Assembly (NCBI GenBank): GCA_021604865.1
Contig: BQJU01000026.1
Location: forward strand, 1-64,000
Length of the DNA: 64,000 nt
Reading direction: 5' to 3'
From: Saprospiraceae bacterium
GTDB lineage: Bacteria > Bacteroidota > Bacteroidia > Chitinophagales > Saprospiraceae
Position numbers and translations under genes: made by a program. A model generated the notes under the pieces. That model made no database searches. It had not been told where the DNA came from and was given only the letters and a program-made list of their open reading frames with translations. Shown here in pieces: positions 17,362-26,185 of this stretch (the stretch's first letter is position 1; every line of letters starts with the position of its first letter).

Positions 17362-18822
17362 TTATTTAAGATTTTCATGCAATTGCTGATATAGTTTTTC
17401 TTTCCGTTTTGAATACTTAGGGTCATTACTCAGGTTATTGGCATTAAAAAGATCGGTTGAAAGATCGTACAATTCTTCTGCGATTACATGACCATCTTCC
17501 CGGTTGGTCCAGACGGTATAGCGGAAGTGTTCTTCCCGAATGGTTGACCCTATGATGTCAAAATCAGGGCCAGCATTGAGTGGCCGGGTAATTTGTGATA
17601 TGGCTTTTGATTTTATTGGGGAATCCGGCTTTTTGAGTATGGGTACAAGGGAGACACCGGCTAATTTTTTGGCTTCATTTGGTGGCGGTAGATTACATAA
17701 TTCTACTAGGGTAGGATAGAGGTCAACCAATTCGACAATGCTATTGGAAGCCTTGCCAGGTTCAGCCATATCGGGAGTTGCAATGATAAAGGGAACCCGG
17801 GTCCCCAATTCAAAATTAGTCCATTTGCCAAATTGGCCATGTTCTCCGGCATGGTAGCCGTGGTCGGACATAAAAACAATAATGGTATTTTCGCTCAAAC
17901 CCAATCGGTCAAGTTCATCAATAATCTTTCCAACCTGTGCATCGAGATAACTGATGGCGGCCAAATATCCGTGTCTTAGTTCCAGCTTTTTCTCCGCCGG
18001 AATGGGCCCGGTTTTGTCGATGTCCGTATAACTTCTGGCCTCGTTTGAGTTGACATAAGCGACTTCAGGCACGCCATGTGCAGGTCCGGGGTAACGCATG
18101 GCTGGCAGAGCATTACGGTCATACAGGTCCCAGTATTTTTTTGGTGCATTATAGGGTAAATGAGGTTTCCAAAACCCTACGGCTAAGAAAAAAGGGGTTT
18201 CCTGTAATTCTCGCAATTTGTTAATTGCCAGGTTTGTTATCCGTCCATCCAGGTACGCTTCATCAGGCACTTCTTCACATTGTACGGCAGGCCCTTTTTT
18301 TAAATCTTCATGGATTTGATAGGGCCGTCCAGGAACATACCAGTCTTGATAATGAGCGGCCCAATGATAGGCCTCAGGTGCTGACCAGGAGGGCTCATCT
18401 CCATGCATGGATTGTCCCCAATTATGAAAGATTTTGCCAATGCCAACCGAGTGATAGCCATTGTTTTTAAAATGTTGTGGCAATGTCTCAATTTTAGGAT
18501 GAATGCCTCTGAAATGAGGGTTATTAGTCCAGACTTTTAATTTGTTGGGTCGCCTGCCGGTCATGATCGATGCACGGGAAGGATTGCAAAGACTGGCCTG
18601 GCAATATGCCCGCTCAAATTTTCGCCCCCGCTCGGCCAGTTTATCCAGGTTTGGAGTGATTACGCCCTCGGCACCATAGCAGTTGAGCGTAGTAGAGAGG
18701 TCATCAGCAATAATCACCAATACATTGGTTGGTACCTCCTGAATGTTTGCCTCTTGTGCCAACACTGGATTTAAAAAGCATCCGATGCTAAAACTTAAAA
18801 TAAGTAGGTCGATCTTTTTCAT
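17362..18822 (-). CDS. Exported sulfatase, iduronate-2-sulfatase-like S1 subfamily
   Basis: 486 residues from ATG 18822 (MKKIDLLIL; ATG 18828 is two codons upstream). Signal peptide FSIGCFLNPVLAQ. NVLVIIADDLSTTLNCYG gives the metal Asp pair. QASLCNPSRASIMTGRRP is the signature, with Cys79 to be converted to formylglycine; the C-N-P-S-R variant and the following TLPQHFKNNGYHSVGIGKIFH are typical of iduronate-2-sulfatase-like enzymes. GFWKPHLPYNAPKKYWDLYD and FMSDHGYHAGEHGQFGKW are family hallmarks as well. By analogy the target would be a 2-O-sulfated sugar, but this subfamily also acts on other sulfated glycans. It is followed 3 bases later by the YidR-like gene. Confidence 0.93.
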   Translation of the reverse strand: MKKIDLLILSFSIGCFLNPVLAQEANIQEVPTNVLVIIADDLSTTLNCYGAEGVITPNLDKLAERGRKFERAYCQASLCNPSRASIMTGRRPNKLKVWTNNPHFRGIHPKIETLPQHFKNNGYHSVGIGKIFHNWGQSMHGDEPSWSAPEAYHWAAHYQDWYVPGRPYQIHEDLKKGPAVQCEEVPDEAYLDGRITNLAINKLRELQETPFFLAVGFWKPHLPYNAPKKYWDLYDRNALPAMRYPGPAHGVPEVAYVNSNEARSYTDIDKTGPIPAEKKLELRHGYLAAISYLDAQVGKIIDELDRLGLSENTIIVFMSDHGYHAGEHGQFGKWTNFELGTRVPFIIATPDMAEPGKASNSIVELVDLYPTLVELCNLPPPNEAKKLAGVSLVPILKKPDSPIKSKAISQITRPLNAGPDFDIIGSTIREEHFRYTVWTNREDGHVIAEELYDLSTDLFNANNLSNDPKYSKRKEKLYQQLHENLK

Positions 18823-18841
18823 TATCAAATAAGAAATTTTG

Positions 18842-18857
18842 ACACTAAAGTTAGTGT
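18842..18857. promoter_or_regulatory. Short dyad upstream of the iduronate-sulfatase-like gene
   Basis: ACACTAA-AG-TTAGTGT is a perfect 7-bp inverted repeat with a two-base centre, 20 bases upstream of the sulfatase start. The tight centre suits a protein-binding dyad better than an RNA hairpin. A second perfect palindrome, CAAATGATCATTTG (18882-18895), overlaps the stop of the preceding gene. Neither matches the LacI operator. Confidence 0.3.
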
Positions 18858-18888
18858 AGCCACCACCTTTCCAAACAAGCTCAAATGA

Positions 18889-20034
18889 TCATTTGCGGAA
18901 GTTTTCTACCCGAAAAAAGGTAATATAATTCGCATCATGACAATTATGTGCCTTGGTGCCGTCTGGTTCGGGATAGGCTGTTCTGATCAATGTGATGATG
19001 TCATTGCCTTCAAACTGCCAGTCCGCATATTGAAATCCGGTGTGTGCTACGTCCGGGTGTTGTAAAACAATTTTATTCACGACCCAATTTCTAAGGTCTG
19101 AAGAAGAAATTAGAGCCAGGGTATTGCGGGTGCGCTCTGGATTGTGACCTTTAAATTCTTCGGGAATATAATTAGTCAGCGACCAGTATCGCTTGGAAAC
19201 GCCATCGTAACGAATCGTGAATTTTTTGCACCCACCAGGAAAGTCGATGAAGCCATTCTCTGGATCAAAAGTGACCGTTTCTCCATATTCGGAAACTTTG
19301 ATAATACATGCTTTTCCTCCTTCGGGATGAATATCATTTCTGAGAATATTCCATATTTCCCCTTCCGGGCTGACCACAAGATTGCCTTCCAGCCAGGCTC
19401 TACCCGGCCAATCTTGATTGTACCGCAGTCGGTTGCTAACGGTCCAGCTTGATGCTTTTAACAAATCGGCATCCAGCGGTGCAGAGACAACAAATGACCT
19501 GAAGTTCACGCCCCATTTTTCCCGGGGATTGCGATCCTCCATAGCTCTGAATATGCGGCCATTGTGTATTAAGATAGGCACCGGAGCGGTATGGTATTCT
19601 TCTTCATCTCTTAAAAGACCCTGTTGTTTGTCAATTGGTTTTGTCCAGGTCTTCCCTCCATCCAGGCTTTTGCTAATGACCAATGGACCATAATGTCCTG
19701 CGGTTCCCATCAGGTACAGCTCGGTTTGGTAAACAAATAAGTTGGCCCAGGAAAAGGGTTTCATTGCAGCTATTTCCTGCCAACTTTTGCCACGGTCATT
19801 CGATGTGGCAATAAAGGTTTCTTCCTGTTTACCCAGCCGGGCCAGCTCTTTGCCGAATTTTTGATAAGCAGCGACATAAGTGCCATCATGCAAAATGACA
19901 ATCGATGGGGAGCCTATATAAATATTCGTTTCTGCTGGAGAGTGGGCCACGATTACGCCAGGCACTTCAGATTGTCCGAAAAGCCCCTGCATAAGCACCA
20001 GCAAAAAAAAGAGGATATGGATTGTCTTTTTCAT
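18889..20034 (-). CDS. Exported sialidase-like (BNR/Asp-box) propeller protein
   Basis: 381 residues with signal peptide ILFFLLVLMQGLFGQ. Asp boxes of the S-x-D-x-G-x-x-W type mark the six-bladed sialidase fold: SNDRGKSWQEI and SLDGGKTWTKP. The opening SPAETNIYIGSPSIVILHDGTYVAAY resembles the first blade of GH33-like and 'exo-alpha-sialidase' annotated proteins. I do not see the clear Arg triad and Glu/Tyr pair needed to call a real sialidase, so the substrate is open. It is periplasmic by inference. It lies 18 bases after the symporter gene. Four proteins of this fold occur in the locus, which otherwise lacks recognised glycan-cleaving enzymes. Confidence 0.8.
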   Translation of the reverse strand: MKKTIHILFFLLVLMQGLFGQSEVPGVIVAHSPAETNIYIGSPSIVILHDGTYVAAYQKFGKELARLGKQEETFIATSNDRGKSWQEIAAMKPFSWANLFVYQTELYLMGTAGHYGPLVISKSLDGGKTWTKPIDKQQGLLRDEEEYHTAPVPILIHNGRIFRAMEDRNPREKWGVNFRSFVVSAPLDADLLKASSWTVSNRLRYNQDWPGRAWLEGNLVVSPEGEIWNILRNDIHPEGGKACIIKVSEYGETVTFDPENGFIDFPGGCKKFTIRYDGVSKRYWSLTNYIPEEFKGHNPERTRNTLALISSSDLRNWVVNKIVLQHPDVAHTGFQYADWQFEGNDIITLIRTAYPEPDGTKAHNCHDANYITFFRVENFRK

Positions 20035-20052
20035 AAATATTGAAATATAAGA

Positions 20053-21525
20053 TCAGGTAGTCGGCTTCTTAATGAGCGACACCAGAAAACCAACCAGAAA
20101 AATGGCACTTGTACCAAAAACAATCGTCAGATAAGTGTGAAACTGATTGCCAATGGCATCTTCTCCTAAAAATACATTCGACAAGCTCAGCCAGACGATA
20201 ACCAGCAGTCCGACAATGACCCCTATGATGGCGCCAAGGACATTTTTTCGTTCTGAAAATGCACCCAGCAAGAACAAACCCAACATGCCGCCACTGAAAA
20301 TGGAGGCCAGTTTCCACCAGGCATCCAAAGCACTCTTTACATTTATCATGGCTACACCAATCGCAATGCCCAATACACTAATCACTACCGACGATAAATA
20401 AAGCACTCGCATGGCTTCCTTATCGGTTGCTGTTTTCTTAAAATACTTATTGTAATAATCGGTAAGGATTACGGTTGCTGAGCTATTAAAACTGGTAGAA
20501 ATGGTGCTCATGCCCGCAGCAAAGATGGAGGCCACCAATAATCCGGTAATACCAACCGGCAATTCTGTTACAATGAAATAGGGGAATATCCGGTCACTGC
20601 TATTCATATTCTGCAAGTCAGCAGGAAGGACACCCGCTCCAGATTGATAAAAAGCGAACAGGGCGGTACCAATAAATAAAAACAAGGCTGAAACTGGAAT
20701 GTATAACATACCCCCGATGAAAGCCGAACGTTTGGCATCTCGTTCCGTGCGGGACGCCATATACCGCTGCACATAATTCTGGTCAATGCCGTAATTTTGC
20801 AGATTGATAAAAATGCCGTAGATCAACACCACCCAGAAAGTGGGTTTTGACAATTCAAGGCTGAAGCTACCCAGGCTGAATTTCTCACTTTCAGCAGCGA
20901 TGGTAAATATCTGTCCCGGCCCTTCTGGCATGGCAAAAAGCAAATAAACGGCACAAACTACTGCCCCAAAGATTAATATTATGCCCTGTATGGCATCCGT
21001 CCAAACTACGGCCTGAATTCCTCCCAGCATGGAGTATATGGTCACCACAATGCCGGTCACCACAATGATCGTCGCAATATCCCAGCCAATGATCGCATTT
21101 AGCGCAAGCGCCAACAGGTATAAAATAGTCCCAATACGCATCAATTGGGTCAATAAATAACAAAACGATACATAAATCCTCGCCCAGGGGCCAAACCGTT
21201 GTTCCATATAAGTATATGCGGAAGGGCTATTGATGCGGCGATAGAGCGGCACAAAAAACTTGACGGCAATGATTGCCGCAATGGGCAGCGACAAACTAAA
21301 TACAAAGGCATTCCAATTGGACAGGTAGGCCGTACCTGGCAAGGCCAGATAGCTGATGCTGCTGACAAAGGTAGCAAAGATCGACATCGTGACTACCCAG
21401 CCTGGAATATTACTATTGCCAAGGGTAAAGGCTGCCGCTGACTTGTTTTTTTTGAAAAATGAACCCCCAAAGATGGTGATGCCTGCCATGTATAGAAAAA
21501 AAACGATTAGGTCTATGCTGTTCAT
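20053..21525 (-). CDS. Sodium/solute symporter (SSS family), copy 1
   Basis: About 490 residues from ATG 21525 (MNSIDLIVFFLYM); longer readings would run into the upstream sulfatase gene. Twelve or more hydrophobic segments are visible. SSS hallmarks include SNIPGWVVTMSIFATFVSSISYLALPGTAY (in two pieces), YMEQRFGPWARIYVSF, GGIQAVVWTDAIQG, NYGIDQNYVQRYMASRTERDAKRS and SIFAAGMSTISTSFNSSATVI. It imports a sugar, sugar acid or similar small product by sodium coupling across the inner membrane. Bacterial relatives beside sulfatases and aldolases (the NanT-like and YidK-like groups) move sialic acids or monosaccharides. It is clearly related to the symporter at 35319, suggesting the two arms import different sugars. 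Confidence 0.92.
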   Translation of the reverse strand: MNSIDLIVFFLYMAGITIFGGSFFKKNKSAAAFTLGNSNIPGWVVTMSIFATFVSSISYLALPGTAYLSNWNAFVFSLSLPIAAIIAVKFFVPLYRRINSPSAYTYMEQRFGPWARIYVSFCYLLTQLMRIGTILYLLALALNAIIGWDIATIIVVTGIVVTIYSMLGGIQAVVWTDAIQGIILIFGAVVCAVYLLFAMPEGPGQIFTIAAESEKFSLGSFSLELSKPTFWVVLIYGIFINLQNYGIDQNYVQRYMASRTERDAKRSAFIGGMLYIPVSALFLFIGTALFAFYQSGAGVLPADLQNMNSSDRIFPYFIVTELPVGITGLLVASIFAAGMSTISTSFNSSATVILTDYYNKYFKKTATDKEAMRVLYLSSVVISVLGIAIGVAMINVKSALDAWWKLASIFSGGMLGLFLLGAFSERKNVLGAIIGVIVGLLVIVWLSLSNVFLGEDAIGNQFHTYLTIVFGTSAIFLVGFLVSLIKKPTT

Positions 21526-21553
21526 TGAAAAAGCTTTGTTGCTGAGCGAATGT

Positions 21554-23086
21554 TTATTTTGGGAAAACCCCCTTCGAAACAACTCTTTTCAAAAGAGGAT
21601 CATTGATTGCTTGCATTTGTTCCCTGATTTTTTCATCAAGTACTTTTAGAATGGCTTTGATCTCTTCTCTGGAATCGTAAATCATATTGATATTTTCCTC
21701 GGGATCTTTTGCAATATTGTATAGTTCATCGCGCTCCGGGTTGAGGAAGTCTCTGACCAGCTTCCATTCCGTGGTGCGGTAACTACGCATATAGGCTTTG
21801 CAATAGTTGATCATGCTGTATTCAGCGTAAAAATCATTGTTCCAATTTTCTACCTTTCCGCCATTAAGCAGTGGGATCAGGCTATGGCCGCGAATGATTT
21901 TTTTGGCGGGCAGTTTGGCCCCAGCCATTTCAACAATAGTGGGGTACCAGTCGAGACTAGAAATATTCTCTTCGATAACCGTCCCTGCTTTGGTAACGCC
22001 TGGCCAAAAGATAATTGCGGGTACTTTCAACGAATTGTCATATAAATTGGGACGGTATTTAGAGGTGATATTTTCGGTTGCAGGAGGAAGCGTATTGGTG
22101 ATCCAAATACCATTTCCTTTGTGCTCAATTCCGTTGTGGCCCATATTGTAGCCATGGTCTGAAGAAAAAATGATGATGGTATTGTTATCGATACCCCATT
22201 GCTTTAAGCTGGCTAATATGCGCCCGACATTTCGATCGATACCACTGACGCTGGCCAGGTATTCCCGCATTTTTTGTTTGGCCTTTTCTATATTCAGATC
22301 CGGATAGTTGGGATTGGGTAGGGTGGGGTCCATTGATTCATAAGGCGCCCAGTCTTCCGGGGCTACCGGTAGGAATTTGCCGTGTGGCGCCCGATAGTTC
22401 AGGCAAAGTAAAAAGGGCTCCTGTCTGTTGTTTTCTATAAATTCGAGCGCATCATTTGTCAGGATATCAGTGGTTAATCCCTTAAATTCGCTGACCTTAC
22501 CATCCTTTTCCAACGGTGGATTTTCAGGAGAAGTACCACCGCCTGTAAGTCCCATAAAGTAGTCAAACCCGTGATTGGTAGGGTGGTATTTTTTGTCTTC
22601 ATTTTCTATCCAGTCGCCAAGATGCCATTTGCCAATCAGCCCGGTTTTATAGCCAGCTTTCTGCAAGACTTCGGCAAATGTAATACTGGCCGGATCAAGC
22701 CCTACTGGGTTATCAGGATCGTATAATTTATGGCCAGGCTGGGCAATGAAATCATGGATACCATATTCGGTAGCGTACTGGCTAGTCATAATACTCGCTC
22801 TGGCTGGGCTGCAAACAGGGGTGGTGACAAAAGCATTTTTAAAATAGGCACCTTCCTGAGCCAGGTGATCCAGGTTGGGGGTATTGGCATTGTGGTTGCC
22901 CGAAATGCCTAGCGTCCAGGCAGCCTGATCATCGGTATAGATGAAAAGGATGTTGGGTTGCTGTTTTTGACCATTAACAGAAATGGCAATCACACAGCAA
23001 AATAGTGCAATAAGTGGCAACTTTTTCAGGAATAAGCCAATGGTATGCCCTAAAATTATAGCGGTGTATTTTGATGATTTACTCAT
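21554..23086 (-). CDS. Exported sulfatase, family S1 (C-S-P-A-R type)
   Basis: 510 residues from ATG 23086 (MSKSSKYTAI); upstream in-frame codons would overlap the aldolase gene. Signal region LPLIALFCCVIAISVNGQ. NILFIYTDDQAAWTLG has the metal Asp pair. TTPVCSPARASIMTSQYATE is the signature, with Cys92 as the formylglycine precursor and the less common Ala in C-S-P-A-R. KWHLGDW, YRAPHGKFLP and FSSDHGYNMGHNG follow. ELYNIAKDPEENINMIYD is the C-terminal signature. The resemblance is to the choline-sulfatase / N-sulfoglucosamine-type S1 enzymes widespread in marine Bacteroidota. It starts 10 bases after the aldolase stop, so the two are translationally close. Confidence 0.92.
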   Translation of the reverse strand: MSKSSKYTAIILGHTIGLFLKKLPLIALFCCVIAISVNGQKQQPNILFIYTDDQAAWTLGISGNHNANTPNLDHLAQEGAYFKNAFVTTPVCSPARASIMTSQYATEYGIHDFIAQPGHKLYDPDNPVGLDPASITFAEVLQKAGYKTGLIGKWHLGDWIENEDKKYHPTNHGFDYFMGLTGGGTSPENPPLEKDGKVSEFKGLTTDILTNDALEFIENNRQEPFLLCLNYRAPHGKFLPVAPEDWAPYESMDPTLPNPNYPDLNIEKAKQKMREYLASVSGIDRNVGRILASLKQWGIDNNTIIIFSSDHGYNMGHNGIEHKGNGIWITNTLPPATENITSKYRPNLYDNSLKVPAIIFWPGVTKAGTVIEENISSLDWYPTIVEMAGAKLPAKKIIRGHSLIPLLNGGKVENWNNDFYAEYSMINYCKAYMRSYRTTEWKLVRDFLNPERDELYNIAKDPEENINMIYDSREEIKAILKVLDEKIREQMQAINDPLLKRVVSKGVFPK

Positions 23087-23096
23087 AATGAGTCTT

Positions 23097-24044
23097 TTAT
23101 CTCGAAAGTGATATCGCTTCAACTTTAACAACCTCAATTTCAAATTCAAAGGCGAGCTGCTCAAAGACCGTCTGAATGGCATCTAGTTTTGAAAGCTCAT
23201 CAATCGACATTCCCGATCTGGGAACCCGGCAAACGGAGGTAATCGGCAGGCCTCTTTTTTGCAAAAACAATTTGGCAATATAAGGGTAGTTATGGTGAAT
23301 AATCGTATCCATAATACTTAGAGTGGCCTCAAATTTTGCCTGAATGGATGCTTCCCGCCAGTGTTTAACCAGGTAACTGAAAAGCTCCGGATACAAATTG
23401 GCAGCAATGGGTGTAAGCCCTCTTGCACCAGCTTTAAGGGAAGCCAAACCCGTAGGGATATGGGCATTGTACACACTCAGGGGAGTGCCTTTCACGGCGG
23501 CTATTTTTTCTTGAATGGACTCCATCAAACAACTGGTATCCTTGTGATATAAAAAGCGACCGGTATGTGCCAGCCACCCCAACAATTCAGGGGAGAGCAG
23601 GCGCTTAAATGGAACGGGACATTCGTATAAGCCCAATGGAATATTCCCCGTTTTTGCCAACAATTCTTCCATTTTCTTTTTAAACACAGCTTCCGGCTCC
23701 AGTTCACTACACAACTGGCTGGTGCTGATAACCACGGCAGCAACACCGGTAGCATAAATCTTTTTGATAAAGGAAGCCATTTCATCAATGTCATGACCAA
23801 AGGAACCCGTACTTACCACCGGAATGCGTCCGGCGACGGTATCTACTACTGTTTTTGTAACCTGAATGCGTTCTTCGCTAGTCAATTGAAACATTTCACT
23901 AGACAGGCAATTGGCAAACAGGCCATCCGCACCAGTAGCAATATAAAATTCGGTTAGCTGTGCCAGTCCTCTCAGGTCTAGCGTATTATCCTCCTGAAAA
24001 GGGGTTAACATTACAGGCCATAACCCTTCTGGTAATTTTTCCAT
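23097..24044 (-). CDS. DapA/NanA-superfamily class I aldolase or lyase
   Basis: 315 residues, cytoplasmic, a TIM barrel of the dihydrodipicolinate synthase / N-acetylneuraminate lyase superfamily. The opening LPEGLWPVMLTPFQED is standard. The Schiff-base Lys is Lys168 in FLYHKDTSC and the partner Tyr is Tyr140 in GLYECPVPF. The usual pyruvate-binding G-[TS]-T-G-E loop is replaced by C-L-S-S-E (46-50), so the substrate may differ from pyruvate-derived ones. Family reactions include cleavage of sialic acids and of 2-keto-3-deoxy sugar acids; either would suit a glycan locus. It lies between the FG-GAP lipoprotein and a sulfatase, 10-30 bases from each. It is not called nanA because no other sialic-acid gene is present. 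Confidence 0.85.
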   Translation of the reverse strand: MEKLPEGLWPVMLTPFQEDNTLDLRGLAQLTEFYIATGADGLFANCLSSEMFQLTSEERIQVTKTVVDTVAGRIPVVSTGSFGHDIDEMASFIKKIYATGVAAVVISTSQLCSELEPEAVFKKKMEELLAKTGNIPLGLYECPVPFKRLLSPELLGWLAHTGRFLYHKDTSCLMESIQEKIAAVKGTPLSVYNAHIPTGLASLKAGARGLTPIAANLYPELFSYLVKHWREASIQAKFEATLSIMDTIIHHNYPYIAKLFLQKRGLPITSVCRVPRSGMSIDELSKLDAIQTVFEQLAFEFEIEVVKVEAISLSR

Positions 24045-24073
24045 ATTTGATATCGTTTCTTTTCGGGATTATG

Positions 24074-26119
24074 TTATTTCCCGGTGTTGTTTGGTAAATA
24101 ATAAAAAAGACCATCTTCAGCACCCAGCAATAGATCTGGTTTGCCGTTCTTGTCCCAGTCTACAGTAGTGGGACTAGTCGTATGTCCGGCAAGTTTCTCT
24201 TCCGATAAATCGCCTTTGAAGGCAAACATTACCTTGCCATCCTGTTCTCCTACATTTTCAAATAAAGCTACATTTTTGCTGTTGACAAGCAGGTCCAGGT
24301 CTCCATCCTGGTCCCAATCGACAAAACACCATTTTCTGCGGCCACTTTTTCCGTGTTTGCCGGTATTTAAACGCAACGGCCCTTGCTCTTTAACCTCGAC
24401 TTCATTTTTCCGGTCGAATTCCGATCCTTTTGTACCGTAAAAAATGCGTTTTCCTGGCATAAGCCTGAGTGCTCCTCTATCATCAAAGCGTTCGTAAAAA
24501 GTGAGGTAACCTTCATGGTCCAACATCACCAGGTCCATCATGCCATCCTTATTCCAATCTATCGTAATAGGTGTCGTTCTCCACTGGGTAGCTAGTTCGC
24601 CATCGACAGGTTCCCACCAATTCCATTCCAGGTTTTGAGGCTCGGTATCGCCCCAGGCTACTTTTACTGGTTGTGCCGCAGCCAATTTTGGGGCACCTTT
24701 TGTTCCCACGTTTTTAAACCATTCAACCTTTCCCCAGATAGAGTTGATAATGATGTCTTTGAGTCCATCACCATCCCAATCGGATACGGAAAGGGTGGTG
24801 TAGCCCCATTTTTTTTCAGCAGGCCCCTGGATAGATCCATTTTCGCCTGCCATGATTCGGATCACCTCTCCATTGGCTTCGAGCAATTTGGGGTTGGCCC
24901 AGCGAGGTGTATTGCCACCGTCCAGGTTTTCAATAAAACCAATATATCCAGCTGTATTGCCACAAATAAGGTCTTCATCACCATCGTCGTCCCAATCTAC
25001 ACTGTAAGGCGTGACTAAGGCACCAAATTTAACAAATCCGGCTTTTTGTTTGAAATAGACTGGAGACTGGAACACCGGCATTCCGGCATTCCGAGTTCCT
25101 GTATTCAACATTAACGCCACTCTACCGTCTTCGTCGCCAATTACCAGGTCGACATCGCCATCCTGATCCCAGTCGACTGCTGACGGAGTGATCATCTCCA
25201 AGTCCATTTTTATTATTCCATCGCTATTGCTCAAAAATTTGCCCGGAGCGTAAACGGGCTCCGCACGTGTTCCGGTATTTTCAAACCAGGTCAGGCGATC
25301 GACAAACTCTCCGCAGATAATATCCAGATCGCCATCACCATCAAAGTCATTCATACAAGGTGAAGGAGCGCCGTAGACATCAATGTCTTTGCCTCCTGCC
25401 TGGATTTTTCCTTTTTCAATATATTTTCCGTCTTTATTTTCCAGTAAGTATAGATATCCATGTAATGGACCATTGGTCCAATTACCATTTTCATCAAAAG
25501 CATTATCCCAGCCATAATCGCCCCAATCATCAATGCCGGCAATAAGGTCGAGATCGCCATCAGCATCATAATCGACATATTTCCATTGACTAAAGCGTAT
25601 TTTTTGGTGTTTTTTTTCCAATTGTTCTTTTGGAAACAAGTCGAGAGGTTTGTCAAAAATATTTTTCCGGAAGTCAACAAATTCCTGCCCGGGACCTAAT
25701 ACTCTGGTTTCGCCGTCAACAATAGAAAGCTGTAGGTTCTTTTTTCCCTCACCCAGCTTTACAGGTTTTTCAAAAACGGGCAGGCCGTCTTGTCCTGTTG
25801 TTTTGTTTTCAAAAAAATAGGTCCCATTAAATGGTGTATCCGGACAGGAAACCACCAGATCCATGTCACCGTCCTGATCAAAATCCATGGGTAGCGGCCA
25901 GGCCCATAAACCTACGCCAAGGTCAACTGCCAATTCCGGATTTTGATATTCCATTCTGGTAAATTGGGCAGGACTTTGCTCTTGATCCGCGTCACCTTCA
26001 GGGGCAGGTGTCTGACATTGAATAAAAAAAGTGCAGCAGAAAAGCAGAAGTATGCTTTGAAGTTGGCTTTTAATATTCGAAGCCAAAGGAAGGCGTTTCG
26101 ACTGGAATAATGTGTACAT
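24074..26119 (-). CDS. FG-GAP/VCBS-repeat surface lipoprotein
   Basis: 681 residues from ATG 26119 (MYTLFQSKR); an upstream GTG at 26155 lies inside a strong hairpin and is less likely. The lipoprotein signal is SILLLFCCTFFIQC (Cys35). Nine calcium-loop repeats of the D-x-D-x-D-G-D-x-D-L type are visible: DFDQDGDMDLVV, DYDADGDLDLIA, DFDGDGDLDIIC, DWDQDGDVDLVI, DWDDDGDEDLIC, DWDGDGLKDIII, DWNKDGMMDLVM, DWDQDGDLDLLV and DWDKNGKPDLLL. These build an integrin-alpha-like propeller. The third gene of arm 1, straight after susD1, is where a surface glycan-binding protein usually sits, so that role is inferred, though an enzymatic (lyase or hydrolase) role is possible. Confidence 0.85.
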   Translation of the reverse strand: MYTLFQSKRLPLASNIKSQLQSILLLFCCTFFIQCQTPAPEGDADQEQSPAQFTRMEYQNPELAVDLGVGLWAWPLPMDFDQDGDMDLVVSCPDTPFNGTYFFENKTTGQDGLPVFEKPVKLGEGKKNLQLSIVDGETRVLGPGQEFVDFRKNIFDKPLDLFPKEQLEKKHQKIRFSQWKYVDYDADGDLDLIAGIDDWGDYGWDNAFDENGNWTNGPLHGYLYLLENKDGKYIEKGKIQAGGKDIDVYGAPSPCMNDFDGDGDLDIICGEFVDRLTWFENTGTRAEPVYAPGKFLSNSDGIIKMDLEMITPSAVDWDQDGDVDLVIGDEDGRVALMLNTGTRNAGMPVFQSPVYFKQKAGFVKFGALVTPYSVDWDDDGDEDLICGNTAGYIGFIENLDGGNTPRWANPKLLEANGEVIRIMAGENGSIQGPAEKKWGYTTLSVSDWDGDGLKDIIINSIWGKVEWFKNVGTKGAPKLAAAQPVKVAWGDTEPQNLEWNWWEPVDGELATQWRTTPITIDWNKDGMMDLVMLDHEGYLTFYERFDDRGALRLMPGKRIFYGTKGSEFDRKNEVEVKEQGPLRLNTGKHGKSGRRKWCFVDWDQDGDLDLLVNSKNVALFENVGEQDGKVMFAFKGDLSEEKLAGHTTSPTTVDWDKNGKPDLLLGAEDGLFYYLPNNTGK

Positions 26120-26140
26120 GTAAATAAGGTTTTGCGATGA

Positions 26141-26183
26141 ATGTTCAATTAGCACCTATTGACAGCAGGTGCTAATTGAACAT
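26141..26183 (-). promoter_or_regulatory. Perfect 17-bp hairpin in the leader of the FG-GAP gene
   Basis: ATGTTCAATTAGCACCT (26141-26157) pairs perfectly with AGGTGCTAATTGAACAT (26167-26183) around a nine-base loop, 22 bases upstream of the ATG at 26119. No T tract follows on the minus strand, so simple intrinsic termination is unlikely. It could protect or define an RNA end between susD1 and the downstream genes, or hide translation signals. Confidence 0.6.
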
Positions 26184-26185
26184 TA

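Noticed and set aside
21526-21582. 19-residue N-terminal extension of symporter copy 1
   Set aside because: It overlaps the end of the upstream sulfatase gene, and ATG 21525 begins exactly at the first conserved helix.
26120-26155. GTG-initiated N-terminal extension of the FG-GAP lipoprotein
   Set aside because: It would place 12 polar residues before the lipoprotein signal and the start lies inside a perfect hairpin; ATG 26119 gives a normal signal.
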